Shown: positions 34,601 to 41,817 of the stretch, piece by piece
Numbering within the stretch: position 1 is the stretch's first letter
Layout of the letters: every line of letters begins with the position of its first letter
Origin: Owenweeksia sp965214115
Lineage (GTDB): Bacteria; Bacteroidota; Bacteroidia; Flavobacteriales; Schleiferiaceae
Length of the DNA stretch: 64,000 nt
Assembly: GCA_965214115.1 (NCBI GenBank)
Contig: CBDCAU010000005.1
Coordinates: 133,172-197,171, forward strand
Reading direction: 5' to 3'
Notes under the pieces: model-generated
The model's database searches: none
Told to the model about the DNA's origin: nothing
What the model saw: only the letters and a program-made list of their open reading frames with translations
Program-made: the position numbers and the translations under genes

Positions 34601-35333
34601 ATAATTTGAAATCAAAAGGAGTGGAAGTCAAAATCTCCGCCGTACCAAATACTTCGCTGCTGGGGCCGCGCGTGGTAACGCTGATGATGCCCCCCAAGGC
34701 ATCCCCGTACTGGGCGGGCAGACCGCCGGTAATTACCTGCGTCTGCGCGATGGCTGCTTGGGGCAGGTTGTTGCTGCCGCGCACTTTCACACCATCTATA
34801 AAATAGACCGTTCCCTCTTCGCGCGCGCCCCGGATAGATGTACCATCGCCCGTGCTCACCGCGCCCGCTGCCTGAGTGGCTACCGCAGAAACGTCCCGCA
34901 CGGCCATATTCACTACATCTTCGGCATTAAACGTTTTGACCGTACTGCCCCCTTTATTTATAAGAGGCTCAACGTATTCAACCACTACCTCATCCAATTC
35001 ATTGTTGCCAGCACCTAATTTAAAATCCAAAACGGTAGGAGTGTTGGGCGAAACCTGAACACCTTGGAGGGTGGAGGATGCCAAGGTAATCTCGGAAGCA
35101 GTTATATTATAAGTGCCTGCCTGTACAGGGTTGATGTTGTACTTGCCATCAAAATCGGTAGAACCGCCCGTTATCGTAGCACCGCCCTGATCTTTTATAA
35201 CGATGTTGGCAAACGGAACACCTTCTCCGGTTTCTGCATTGGTAACTTTTCCCCGGAGCGAGCCGGGGCGGGTTTGCGAAACGGCGCAAAACGAAGCGAG
35301 CGCCAGCGCCATAGTGAGTATCTTCTTTCCCAT
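31602..35333 (-). CDS. large TonB-dependent receptor
   Basis: 1243 residues. Signal peptide (MALALASFCAVSQT), carboxypeptidase-regulatory-like domain (LRGKVTNAETGEGVPFANI to about residue 115), plug with VSTGDGTSIRGAREEGTVYF, IDGVKVRG and ITGGLPAQYGDALGGIISVT, and a very long barrel ending RRMRLGVAFNF. Long receptors of this class with a regulatory-like domain often lack a clear small ligand and may take part in protein or polymer handling. It is the first gene of the operon, with a candidate promoter 48-80 bp upstream. Confidence 0.9.
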   Translation of the reverse strand: MGKKILTMALALASFCAVSQTRPGSLRGKVTNAETGEGVPFANIVIKDQGGATITGGSTDFDGKYNINPVQAGTYNITASEITLASSTLQGVQVSPNTPTVLDFKLGAGNNELDEVVVEYVEPLINKGGSTVKTFNAEDVVNMAVRDVSAVATQAAGAVSTGDGTSIRGAREEGTVYFIDGVKVRGSNNLPQAAIAQTQVITGGLPAQYGDALGGIISVTTRGPSSEVFGTAEILTSTPFDFKLFSDRPVDPQRYNLGAFTIGGPLGWRDDNDNPRLGFLFSTEFLYVAEPNPGVVPYTSLEDGLYEDLKENPIVVDSNSTGGYVNRAELINNSQLVDVYRRPNSYSSSLRFNGSLQIKTSRLTNVTVGGRWNYSDDKSASFANHIFNPDNNLDRIDNDWSTYVRFQQTFDNDPDSKSLIKNAFYNIQLDFTSENTQISNQDFEDDFFRYGYIGKFDVQRTPNFQRGTDDTTGITAFRFSGNRDTAVTFTPGDDNPVLANYMSRYYEAAQDNPFVDAATDNFVVLQSSVTPPVNGQNPLSVYGNLWGNVGAVQDFRSLGVGGANYFKERNNQFRVTASTNFDIGDHSLILGFEYEQRSDRGYALNATNLWNRARLLQNRPNTELDLDNPILVFDDNGAFQDTILYNFNYNATDASEFAENIRRELGLDPFSTEQINIDNLDPSRLNINMFSPDEVIVPDGSQGVSYYGYDYTGELTTRNSSISDFFLERDENDRFTRPVAPFEPIYIAGYIQDQFTFNDLTFNVGVRVDRFDLNQQVLKDPYILYPFYSVGDLSASPLGGEGLQIPTNIQEDFAVYVNSYDYTSQDLQIVGYRDGDVFYDADGEVLTDPSVLSDLAGGGIKPFTLQTPDERAAEQGEGGRFIPQESFEDYTPQTVFMPRIAFNFPITDEALFIFHYDKLAQRPTTNISRFDPFAYLDLLNSDASGVVNNPNLKPQQTTEYEAGFKQALTENSALKISAFYRELRDLLQTVSYTQAYPIIYVAYGNRDFGTVKGFSLEYEMRRTRRFKLDANYTLQFANGTGSSTTTGLNLARSGQPNLRTTLPLSFDNRHQILVRADYRYGTGRRYDGPVWWDKNFLEGFGVNITMNALSGSPYTKRNAPFPVTATNPSSFALVEGQINGSRLPWQLTFDARINKVFGLKKEDHSLEVYLQILNLFNQQNVTSVYAYTGTVDDDGYLSSAGAQSVIENQVSPTAYVDLYNRNMVNPFRYSLPRRMRLGVAFNF

Positions 35334-35380
35334 AGGTGAAAACTATTGTTGTGTGTAGGTATCCTTGTTTGAAGGGGCGG

Positions 35381-35413
35381 TAAATATAAAACAAAACCCC
35401 TTTTTTGCACAAA
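35381..35413 (-). promoter_or_regulatory. candidate Bacteroidota promoter for the TonB operon
   Basis: On the - strand, TTTG (35413-35410) is separated by 21 nt from TATATTTA (35388-35381), close to the TTTG-N19-21-TAnnTTTG consensus. The start codon is ~48 nt downstream. Confidence 0.4.
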
Positions 35414-35566
35414 GTTTATCTTTCTGAAAATCAGTAAGTTACTTTCACGTTGGTCGTGTTAATTCATAGAGCATTAACAATTCTTTAAGATATTTGCCCA
35501 ATAAGGGCGCACAATCAAAAGCAAATCTTGACGATTTAACTCCTTATTAATAAAGAATACAAAGTG

Positions 35567-36007
35567 ATGATTTTCTCAAAACAACCTTTGGTGTATTTGA
35601 CGGCGGTTTTGCTGGGGGTTGCCTCCGGCTGCAAAAAAAATCAGCAGACCTTCTTCCCGCAGGTGGCTTTTGAAGAATTCGTGTACCTCAACAATCCCAG
35701 TAGCCAGCCGCTGCTCGCGCCCGGCGGGTGGGTTTATGCCACGGGCGGTTATGCGGGCCTCATCGTATATCGCCGTTACATCAACGGTGGCGCGGACGAT
35801 TTTGCCGCCTATGATCGCGGCTGCCCCGCGCATTACAACCAGAGCTGCGGTACGCTCACCGTTTCCGATGATGGCCTTTTTGCCGAGTGTCCTTGCGATG
35901 GCGAGCGCTACTCCCTCTTCGATGGCTCGCCCGGCAAGGGCGCGGAACTGCCCTTGCAACCCTACCGCGTGCAGCGCAACGGCGAGACTTTGGTCATCCG
36001 GAATTGA
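35567..36007 (+). CDS. Rieske-like lipoprotein with degenerate cluster ligands
   Basis: A 146-residue lipoprotein (LLGVASGC, then KK). The region FAAYDRGCPAHYNQSCGTLT followed by LFAECPCDGERYSLFDGSPG matches the arrangement of small Bacteroidota Rieske proteins. However, the first motif is C-P-A-H instead of C-x-H, and the second is C-P-C-D instead of C-x-C-H, so at least one iron ligand is missing. It may have lost its 2Fe-2S centre, or it may be a structural relative. Transcribed divergently from the TonB operon; ends before a bidirectional terminator. ATG at 35567; GTG one codon earlier is possible. Confidence 0.65.
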   Translation: MIFSKQPLVYLTAVLLGVASGCKKNQQTFFPQVAFEEFVYLNNPSSQPLLAPGGWVYATGGYAGLIVYRRYINGGADDFAAYDRGCPAHYNQSCGTLTVSDDGLFAECPCDGERYSLFDGSPGKGAELPLQPYRVQRNGETLVIRN

Positions 36008-36183
36008 GAATTTTTTTATAAAAAAAAGAGACCTGCTTCATTAACGGGTTGCTTTTTGGCGTGATATCTCTTTTAAAAAATAGAAGAACATCAGCGAGGA
36101 TTATTAAAATGGCTTTCGCCAATAATCCGGCTGGAATGAAAAATCCTCAAGTTTTTTTACAAATAAACAACCTAAGCTTCCAT

Positions 36184-36218
36184 AAAAAAAGCGGCCTCCC
36201 AAATGGGAAGCCGCTTTT
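36184..36218. terminator. bidirectional intrinsic terminator
   Basis: GCGGCCTCCC-AAAT-GGGAAGCCGC (36191-36214), with an A7 run before and a T-run after. It lies between the convergent Rieske-like gene and the PIDGG-tail gene. Confidence 0.85.
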
Positions 36219-36286
36219 CTACTTTTTAATAAAAACTTGAAGGCAAAAAGGAACGCGATACAAACGCGCTCCGCCACAGGGTTTTT

Positions 36287-36475
36287 TTATTCCCCCTTCT
36301 TCTTGCGGGCATCATACGCTTTCTTTCCGCCCAAGGCCGCGCCGGCCGCTATCAGCAAACTGATGCCGCCGTCAATTGGAGTGGGGCTGCTGCCAGGGTT
36401 TCCGTTGCCGGGCTGGGCGTAGGCCGCTGTTCCAAAAAACAGGGCAAAGGCCGTAATGGTGAGTATCTTTTTCAT
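36287..36475 (-). CDS. small secreted protein with PIDGG C-terminal sorting-type tail
   Basis: 62 residues. Signal peptide MKKILTITAFALFFGTAAYA, a Gly/Pro/Asn linker (QPGNGNPGSSPT), then PIDGGISLLIAAGAALGGKK and a basic end (AYDARKKKGE). This motif-hydrophobic helix-basic cluster layout is that of PEP-CTERM-like sorting signals; I recall a Bacteroidota version named for its PID motif. Almost nothing remains between signal and tail, so it looks like a minimal substrate or a signal-only peptide. It is 28 bp downstream of nothing on its strand except the T9SS cargo gene, whose start lies on the far side. Confidence 0.65.
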   Translation of the reverse strand: MKKILTITAFALFFGTAAYAQPGNGNPGSSPTPIDGGISLLIAAGAALGGKKAYDARKKKGE

Positions 36476-36503
36476 AGTCTGTTTCTGATTTTTTTTTGAG
36501 GAA

Positions 36504-38810
36504 TTAGTGGAGGATTACTTTTTCGGTGGTGATGGCGCGTCCAGCGTTGCTTACTTTTACGATGTAAACACCCTTGGCCCATTGGCCGGTGTTGAATTTG
36601 GCCACGCCATCCAACCCGCTTTTAAAGGCCACCTGTCGGCCCGCCGCGTCTATCACTTGAATATCTGCGTTTGGCAGTTCGCCCAAGTCCACGCCCAGTT
36701 GGCCATTGGATACGAAAGCAAAAATGGCTTCGGCCGCTGCTTCGTCCAAGCCTACGCCGTTGGTTTGGGCAAAGTGCAATGTAAAGCGGCTGGCGCTGTT
36801 GCCCTTGGCGTGGGTAAAATTGTAGGTATTACTGCGGATGTCCGTCATCGTGCCCAGCAGTTTATCTTCCAGCATCGCGGTGGTGTTGCCCAAGTTTTCG
36901 CCGGAAACGGAAATCGTATAAGCGCCTTCCTTTTCAGCATCAAAACCCACGTCCACGCTTTTGGTGGTGAATTGGTCGTCCAAAATATTATAAACCAAAG
37001 CATCATTGTTCAGCTCAGAATAAAGATTCGGGAAACCGGAATTCATTTTTTTCTTGGCGTCGGTTTTTCTCTCGAAATTATCGTTGCCGTTGGGCACGAA
37101 GGCCACCACAGTTTCGTCGGAGCGGTCGGTGGCATCGTTGCGCGCCATCAGTTTTACAAAATCAGCCGAGGCCGTGGTGCGGTACAATGCGCCGGAAGCC
37201 GCAATGCTGCGGTGCGAATCGCGGAAGACCACTTGGGTATCCACCGCAGATTGCAATTGCACAAAAAAACTTTGGCCCGGAGGCAGGAACTGAGTGCCCC
37301 CGTTCACGCCCGTGCTGCCAGATGTATTATAGGTACGGTATTGAAAATCATTGTCACTAAACGTCCCATCTTGAATGTAATAAGTGCCAGCCAGCTCACC
37401 GTTCGCGGCATCCGCAGTTACTAAATCCCAATTGAGTTGCGAGGGATAGGGGTTGGCCAGCAGGTTAAAATCATCGGCGGTGGCCGCGGAGACGTTCACG
37501 GTTTGATCGCCGCAAAGCATCGTGCCAGCCGTACTAAGGGTAAAAGGCCCAAAGCCAAAGAAAGTGCCATCGCCCAAGTAAATCTGGTAACCGATGTTTT
37601 CGGTTTCAGCGGCAAGGCTCGCGGCTGGAATAAATTCGCCCTCGCCGTCGGAATTGGTGTCGATAGAAGCATCATAATACCAAATATTGGTGGTGTTAGG
37701 ATTTCCGTTGGCATTCACTTTCACACCGCTGATGTCTCCCAAAGTGGCATCCACGGGGAAGGCAATATTGTACCAATACGCAGTGGAATCGCTCAAAAGA
37801 TAGGAGGAATAAACCGTGGTACCGCTGGAAACGCAGCCCAGCATCTGCGAATAGCCAAAACCGTTGGCCATTAAAAAGGCTGTATCCGCCACGTCGATGT
37901 TCACGCCGTCAGCATCCAATGCCGAACCGGGGCGCAGCGTCATCCTATTGAAAGTGGAGGAGCTTGAAATGGACGCAGTGCCAGAAGTGTTGGGGAAGAT
38001 CAAAACGTCGGCATCCGTATTTAGGCCGGAAGGCTGAGAAGGACTCCACACCGCGCCGTCCCAAACAAAATCGGCATCAAAGCCAAGAACGGTGATATCA
38101 TCAATGCCCAGCTCGTCGCGGTTTCCTGAGGAGTTTACCCGGTCATCGGTCGTCCATTGGAAAAAGAAAAACGAGTTAGGCTCCCAGACCACGCTGTCCA
38201 CCACCGCGCTGCGGTTCAGGCTGGTCCATTCCGGGCTGGCATCCATACCTTGCGGGGAAACCGCTTCCAAGGTGGGCAAATCGCGATAGGTAACGCCGTC
38301 ATCCGAAACGGCCACCAAAATTTCACCGCGGCGGTTTTCATTATTAATATACTTGGCTTCGTAAGAAAAATTCACCACGTTGATGGTGTCGCCCGTGGTG
38401 TTTTCCACCCGCAAAGTAATCGTGCCGGGGGTCATATCCGTTCCATCGGGCTGCCAACCCAAACAGTAATCGGCATTGCCGCCGGGCAGCGGATTGGTAT
38501 TAAAGGCGTAAAAACCGCCCGTGGTTACAAAACCGTTGCTGATGCCCCGCGCGGCGTCGCCAGTATTGGCCGTGCCACCGCTGCCCAAATTTCCGTCGCT
38601 CATCCCAGTGTATTCCCAAGCATCGGAGTCCAGTTGGCCCGTTCCAGGGTTGGAAACCCAGCCATTGCCTTGGTAAACACCCCTATTTACACCGTTTACC
38701 GTACCATCAAAAGAAATGCGGTAAGGCGTGTTCAGCTTCTTGACCTCCAACTGGGAAAATCCCAATAAAGGAAGCAGCAAAGCCGCCGAGAGTAGAAGTT
38801 TCATTTTCAT
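36504..38810 (-). CDS. T9SS type A sorting-domain cargo protein
   Basis: 768 residues from the ATG at 38810 (MKMKLLLSAALLLPLLGFSQ signal peptide); an ATG three codons earlier is possible. The N-terminal ~240 residues (ISFDGTVNGVNRGV, FVTTGGFYAFNTN, LGIDDITVLGFD) look like a lamin-tail or jelly-roll-like adhesion module. The middle (about 300-560) is a beta-rich region seen in long Bacteroidota surface proteins. The C-terminal ~75 residues (VDLGELPNADIQVIDAAGRQ, WAKGVYIVKVSNAGR, TEKVILH) are a textbook type A sorting domain. Probably secreted or cell-surface attached. No catalytic motif seen. Confidence 0.8.
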   Translation of the reverse strand: MKMKLLLSAALLLPLLGFSQLEVKKLNTPYRISFDGTVNGVNRGVYQGNGWVSNPGTGQLDSDAWEYTGMSDGNLGSGGTANTGDAARGISNGFVTTGGFYAFNTNPLPGGNADYCLGWQPDGTDMTPGTITLRVENTTGDTINVVNFSYEAKYINNENRRGEILVAVSDDGVTYRDLPTLEAVSPQGMDASPEWTSLNRSAVVDSVVWEPNSFFFFQWTTDDRVNSSGNRDELGIDDITVLGFDADFVWDGAVWSPSQPSGLNTDADVLIFPNTSGTASISSSSTFNRMTLRPGSALDADGVNIDVADTAFLMANGFGYSQMLGCVSSGTTVYSSYLLSDSTAYWYNIAFPVDATLGDISGVKVNANGNPNTTNIWYYDASIDTNSDGEGEFIPAASLAAETENIGYQIYLGDGTFFGFGPFTLSTAGTMLCGDQTVNVSAATADDFNLLANPYPSQLNWDLVTADAANGELAGTYYIQDGTFSDNDFQYRTYNTSGSTGVNGGTQFLPPGQSFFVQLQSAVDTQVVFRDSHRSIAASGALYRTTASADFVKLMARNDATDRSDETVVAFVPNGNDNFERKTDAKKKMNSGFPNLYSELNNDALVYNILDDQFTTKSVDVGFDAEKEGAYTISVSGENLGNTTAMLEDKLLGTMTDIRSNTYNFTHAKGNSASRFTLHFAQTNGVGLDEAAAEAIFAFVSNGQLGVDLGELPNADIQVIDAAGRQVAFKSGLDGVAKFNTGQWAKGVYIVKVSNAGRAITTEKVILH

Positions 38811-39264
38811 AATGTTCATAAATTTTTTTAACGAATTGGACTACAAAACTCCAACAACTTTTGCAAACTGCCAAAAAAAACAAGGTAGTTTGTTGAAAAA
38901 TTCTCATTTCGGGAAGCGTTGCGCTCGCCCTAAAAAACCAATCCATTTCGCAACTGGTTCAAAACCTTGAAGTTCAATCAATTAAAAAACTCTGTAATCC
39001 TGCGATTAAAATTTTTTCGACATTTTCCCATCGCGGTAAAATTGTCCTTGGGAAAGGGCGAGAATTTGATAATTTCATCAAAATTTTGAGCTTTTCAAAA
39101 AGTTATTTTCATAAAAAAATCATACGTCCATAATTGGTGAAAATGTTGATTCTTCCCTCAAAAAAAATGACCGCACAAGATTTCGGGCGAATGGCGCGGG
39201 AATTATCGTGGCTTTCTTAAATGAAATAAATGATAAAAACTGAAGAACTTACTTGATTAAAGAA
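38811..39264. other. AT-rich gap without a recognised gene
   Basis: About 450 bp between a T9SS cargo gene and the SMUG2-like gene, both on the - strand. It has many A and T runs and no frame longer than ~25 codons that resembles a protein. A 17-codon stretch (39168-39221, MTAQDFGRMARELSWLS) may be a relic. It probably holds the promoter of the cargo gene, but I see no clear -33/-7 pair. Confidence 0.4.
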
Positions 39265-39969
39265 TTATTTCAGAGTTTTCAAATACTTGTCTTTAAACTC
39301 TTCTTTTTGTTTTAATCTATATTGCATAATGTAGCGCGGGTGTTCCAAGGCAATTACCTCCTCAAAAAGACCGATTTCTTGATTCAATTTTTTGACAAAA
39401 GCATAATTCTTGCCTGTTCCCAAAACGATACATTTCGCCGGTGCGCGATTGTATCGCGCACCTCCACATAACTCTTTCTGCTTTTTCAAATTTTCAATAA
39501 TAAAATCTTGCAAGGTTTTCTGCAACTCTTTTTCATCGTAATAATTCCAGTTCACCCAGTTTCCTTTATCATTTTTATGAATAAATCCCAAAGGCGAAAC
39601 CGCGCCGATGAACCAATCCGCATAAAAGGATTTTGCCCCACCGTATTTTTCTATCATTTCATAAATAAAGGTGGCGGAAGTTTCGCGCGTTTCGGATGGA
39701 AATTCAATCCCACAATGCTTTTCCAATTGAAAGGAATCCGTGAAAGGAATGCCGGTGACGCCTGCCCCAAACCGCCCGGGGTTGATGCCGAGAATCAGGC
39801 CGCGCGGGTTTTCATCATCATAAAATTTATGGTAAAATTCTTCAATGACTTTCCAAACTTCCGGTTCGGAGTTTATATAAGGATTCAAAGATTTTACGTG
39901 CTTCGGAAGTGTCGCATCATCCAGCGAAAGAGAATTATAAAAACCGAAAATTTTATCGCAAACTTTCAT
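39265..39969 (-). CDS. SMUG2-like uracil-DNA glycosylase family protein (DUF4918)
   Basis: 234 residues. RGLILGINPGRFGAGVTGIP (about 56-75) and FTDSFQLEKHCGI form the nucleotide pocket; FIGAVSPLGF and LEHPRYIMQYR (about 208-218) match the conserved C-terminal His motif of this glycosylase branch. Members excise uracil or related bases. Residues ~169-178 (GGARYNRAPA) are encoded by a perfect inverted repeat placed directly before the conserved CIVLGTGKNYAF strand, so a repeat has entered the gene without breaking the frame. Its ATG overlaps the stop of the upstream gene by one base. Confidence 0.85.
   Translation of the reverse strand: MKVCDKIFGFYNSLSLDDATLPKHVKSLNPYINSEPEVWKVIEEFYHKFYDDENPRGLILGINPGRFGAGVTGIPFTDSFQLEKHCGIEFPSETRETSATFIYEMIEKYGGAKSFYADWFIGAVSPLGFIHKNDKGNWVNWNYYDEKELQKTLQDFIIENLKKQKELCGGARYNRAPAKCIVLGTGKNYAFVKKLNQEIGLFEEVIALEHPRYIMQYRLKQKEEFKDKYLKTLK
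39440..39462. repeat. perfect 10-bp inverted repeat inside the glycosylase gene
   Basis: GGTGCGCGAT-TGT-ATCGCGCACC. Encodes the extra residues GGARYNRAPA. The sharp GC-rich hairpin in otherwise AT-rich coding DNA marks it as foreign to the gene. Confidence 0.85.
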
Positions 39970-41743
39970 TACCTTTTTAGTACACGAACGGCGTTCCCTT
40001 TTTCATCACGGATTACATAATATCCAGTCAATTCATTACTCAAATCCACTTCATTTTTATTTATCACTTTCTGAACAATTTTTCCATTGCTGTTATAAAC
40101 GGAAAAGCTGCCTTTTTCCACGGTCGAAAATTTACCATCCGATGGGTTAGGAAATACCCCAAAATGTTCTACTGAATTTTCATCCAAACCAATCCCGCTC
40201 CCCATTTCATAAACCGTAATCGTTCCACTAACCTCATTGGCCACAAACAGCAGGGCAAAACCTGTCGGACTTTGGTTGGCGGGCACAAATTCCAAACCTT
40301 CGGGGCCGAGGTCGCCCGCCATCGGGTCATCGGCAGGGACGCTGAAATCACGGTTCAATTCATACATTATAAAGGTAGGATTTTGTGGATCGGAAACATC
40401 GTAAATCATAATTCCGCCCATCTGCTCCAAACCGATGAAAGCGTAGGTTACGCCATCTACTTCACCTACGGTAACTCCTTCGGGTTCAGAGCCTTGGTCA
40501 TCGCTTCGGCTTTTGTAAGAATTGTTGTCCACGTTGTTGGAATTGAATTCCGTGCGAAAAAGTTGGGCTGTAATTTGCTCAAAATCATCGCCGCTGTCCC
40601 ACACCAGTTGCATCGCCGAATCCCAAATGCTGAAGGAGCGCGCCCCAAAAGTGAAAAGCCAGTCGTACAAAATATCGCCATCAGAATTGCCCAAGGTCGT
40701 GGTCACTTTTAGTCGTCCCAAAGCCGTGTCCTGTTGCAGGAAAAAAGGATTGGGAAAATCATTGGCATCCAAAATGAGCGAACCGACCCGCGCCACCTCG
40801 GAATAGCCCAGATAATCGCGTGGCTCGCCTTCATTGGCGGTGGCAAAATAATCTTGGCCGTTGGCAGTAAATCCTGCTATCCCATCCGGTTGGTACATTC
40901 CAAATAAATTGGGAATGGTTTGAAATTCAATGGAATCCGAAACATCGGAAACATCCAAACTATCGCCGCCGCCCCAGTTTTTATAACCTAAGCCAATCAC
41001 GGTGTCCAAGGTGGCCGAAACAATGTCAATAATGGCTACGGCATTATTTTCCTGCAAAGTAACGTAGGCTTTCGTTTCGTTGGAATTGAGCGCAATAAAT
41101 TCAGGTTCAAGGTCTTGCGAAGGGAGGCTGCGCCCGCTGTCGCCAAATACGCGAATGAGTGGGTCGTAAAAAGTGGAGTCCAATAGCTGGAATTCGACTT
41201 TCGAAATAGTAGCAGTAGTGGTATTCATAACACCCGAACTAATATCCAAAATACTGACCGATCCGCGCGGGTCGCTGGCGTAATCGTTACTCGGCTCGCC
41301 CTCGTTGGCCACCAAAACGCGGCTGCCGTTCAGCGCAAATTTGACCATATCGGGCGTCACGCCCGTGTTGAACTGGTTGAGGGAATTTTCCGGTCTGGTC
41401 GAAAAACAAAATTTTGCCCAGCGACTGCGGCGAAGAAGTGCCGCCCACCACGGCCACCAATCCCGGCACGACATCCACGCTGTTCACGTTGGCGATATAT
41501 TGTGAGAGGTTCACCGACTTCACTAAAAACGGTTTGGCGATGTCCGAATAATCCAAAATATCCAGTCGGTTTTTGGCTGCCATTGGTGGAAAAAAGGCGG
41601 TTGGTCTGGCGGTCAAACGCCACGATTTCGGTATCGCCATCGTCGAAAATCCCCGTCTCATAAGTGCGCACTTTTTGAAAAGGAAGTTGCGCGAAGAGGT
41701 TGAAAGTCAGAAGGGTGGTGAATAGAAGGGAACTAATTTTCAT
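39969..41743 (-). pseudogene. choice-of-anchor I family protein, two frame breaks, T9SS tail
   Basis: Reading from MKISSLLFTTLLTFNLFAQ (41743), the frame leads to FDRQTNRLFSTNG. It shifts +1 at about 41570-41574 into NRLDILDYSDIAKP...VDVVPGLVAVVGG, and shifts +1 again at about 41386-41389 into SLNQFNTGVTPDMV, then runs intact to 39969. Removing one A at each run gives 590 residues. The body has the choice-of-anchor I pattern (ANEGEPSNDY, PEFIALNSNETKAYVTLQEN, YFATANEGEPRDYLGYSE, SEPEGVTVGEVDGVTYAFIG), related to phytase/alkaline-phosphatase-associated propellers, and ends in a T9SS type A domain. It is downstream of the iron-type TonB operon. Confidence 0.8.
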
Positions 41744-41817
41744 TTTTTGAAATTTGGGAAAGCAATGTTGCAAAAAAAAGAAACAATGTTGAGGCGCGGT
41801 TTAGTTTTCGTCGTGGT

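Noticed and set aside
36049..36240. 63-codon frame between the Rieske-like gene and the PIDGG-tail gene
   Set aside because: It runs straight through the strong bidirectional terminator at 36184-36218 and has no protein-like pattern.
36507..37424. 305-codon open frame opposite the T9SS cargo gene
   Set aside because: Shadow of a Gly/Thr/Asp-rich protein; no signal or domain.
38820..39264. Riboswitch or small RNA in the AT-rich gap
   Set aside because: No conserved core or stable long stem was found by eye.
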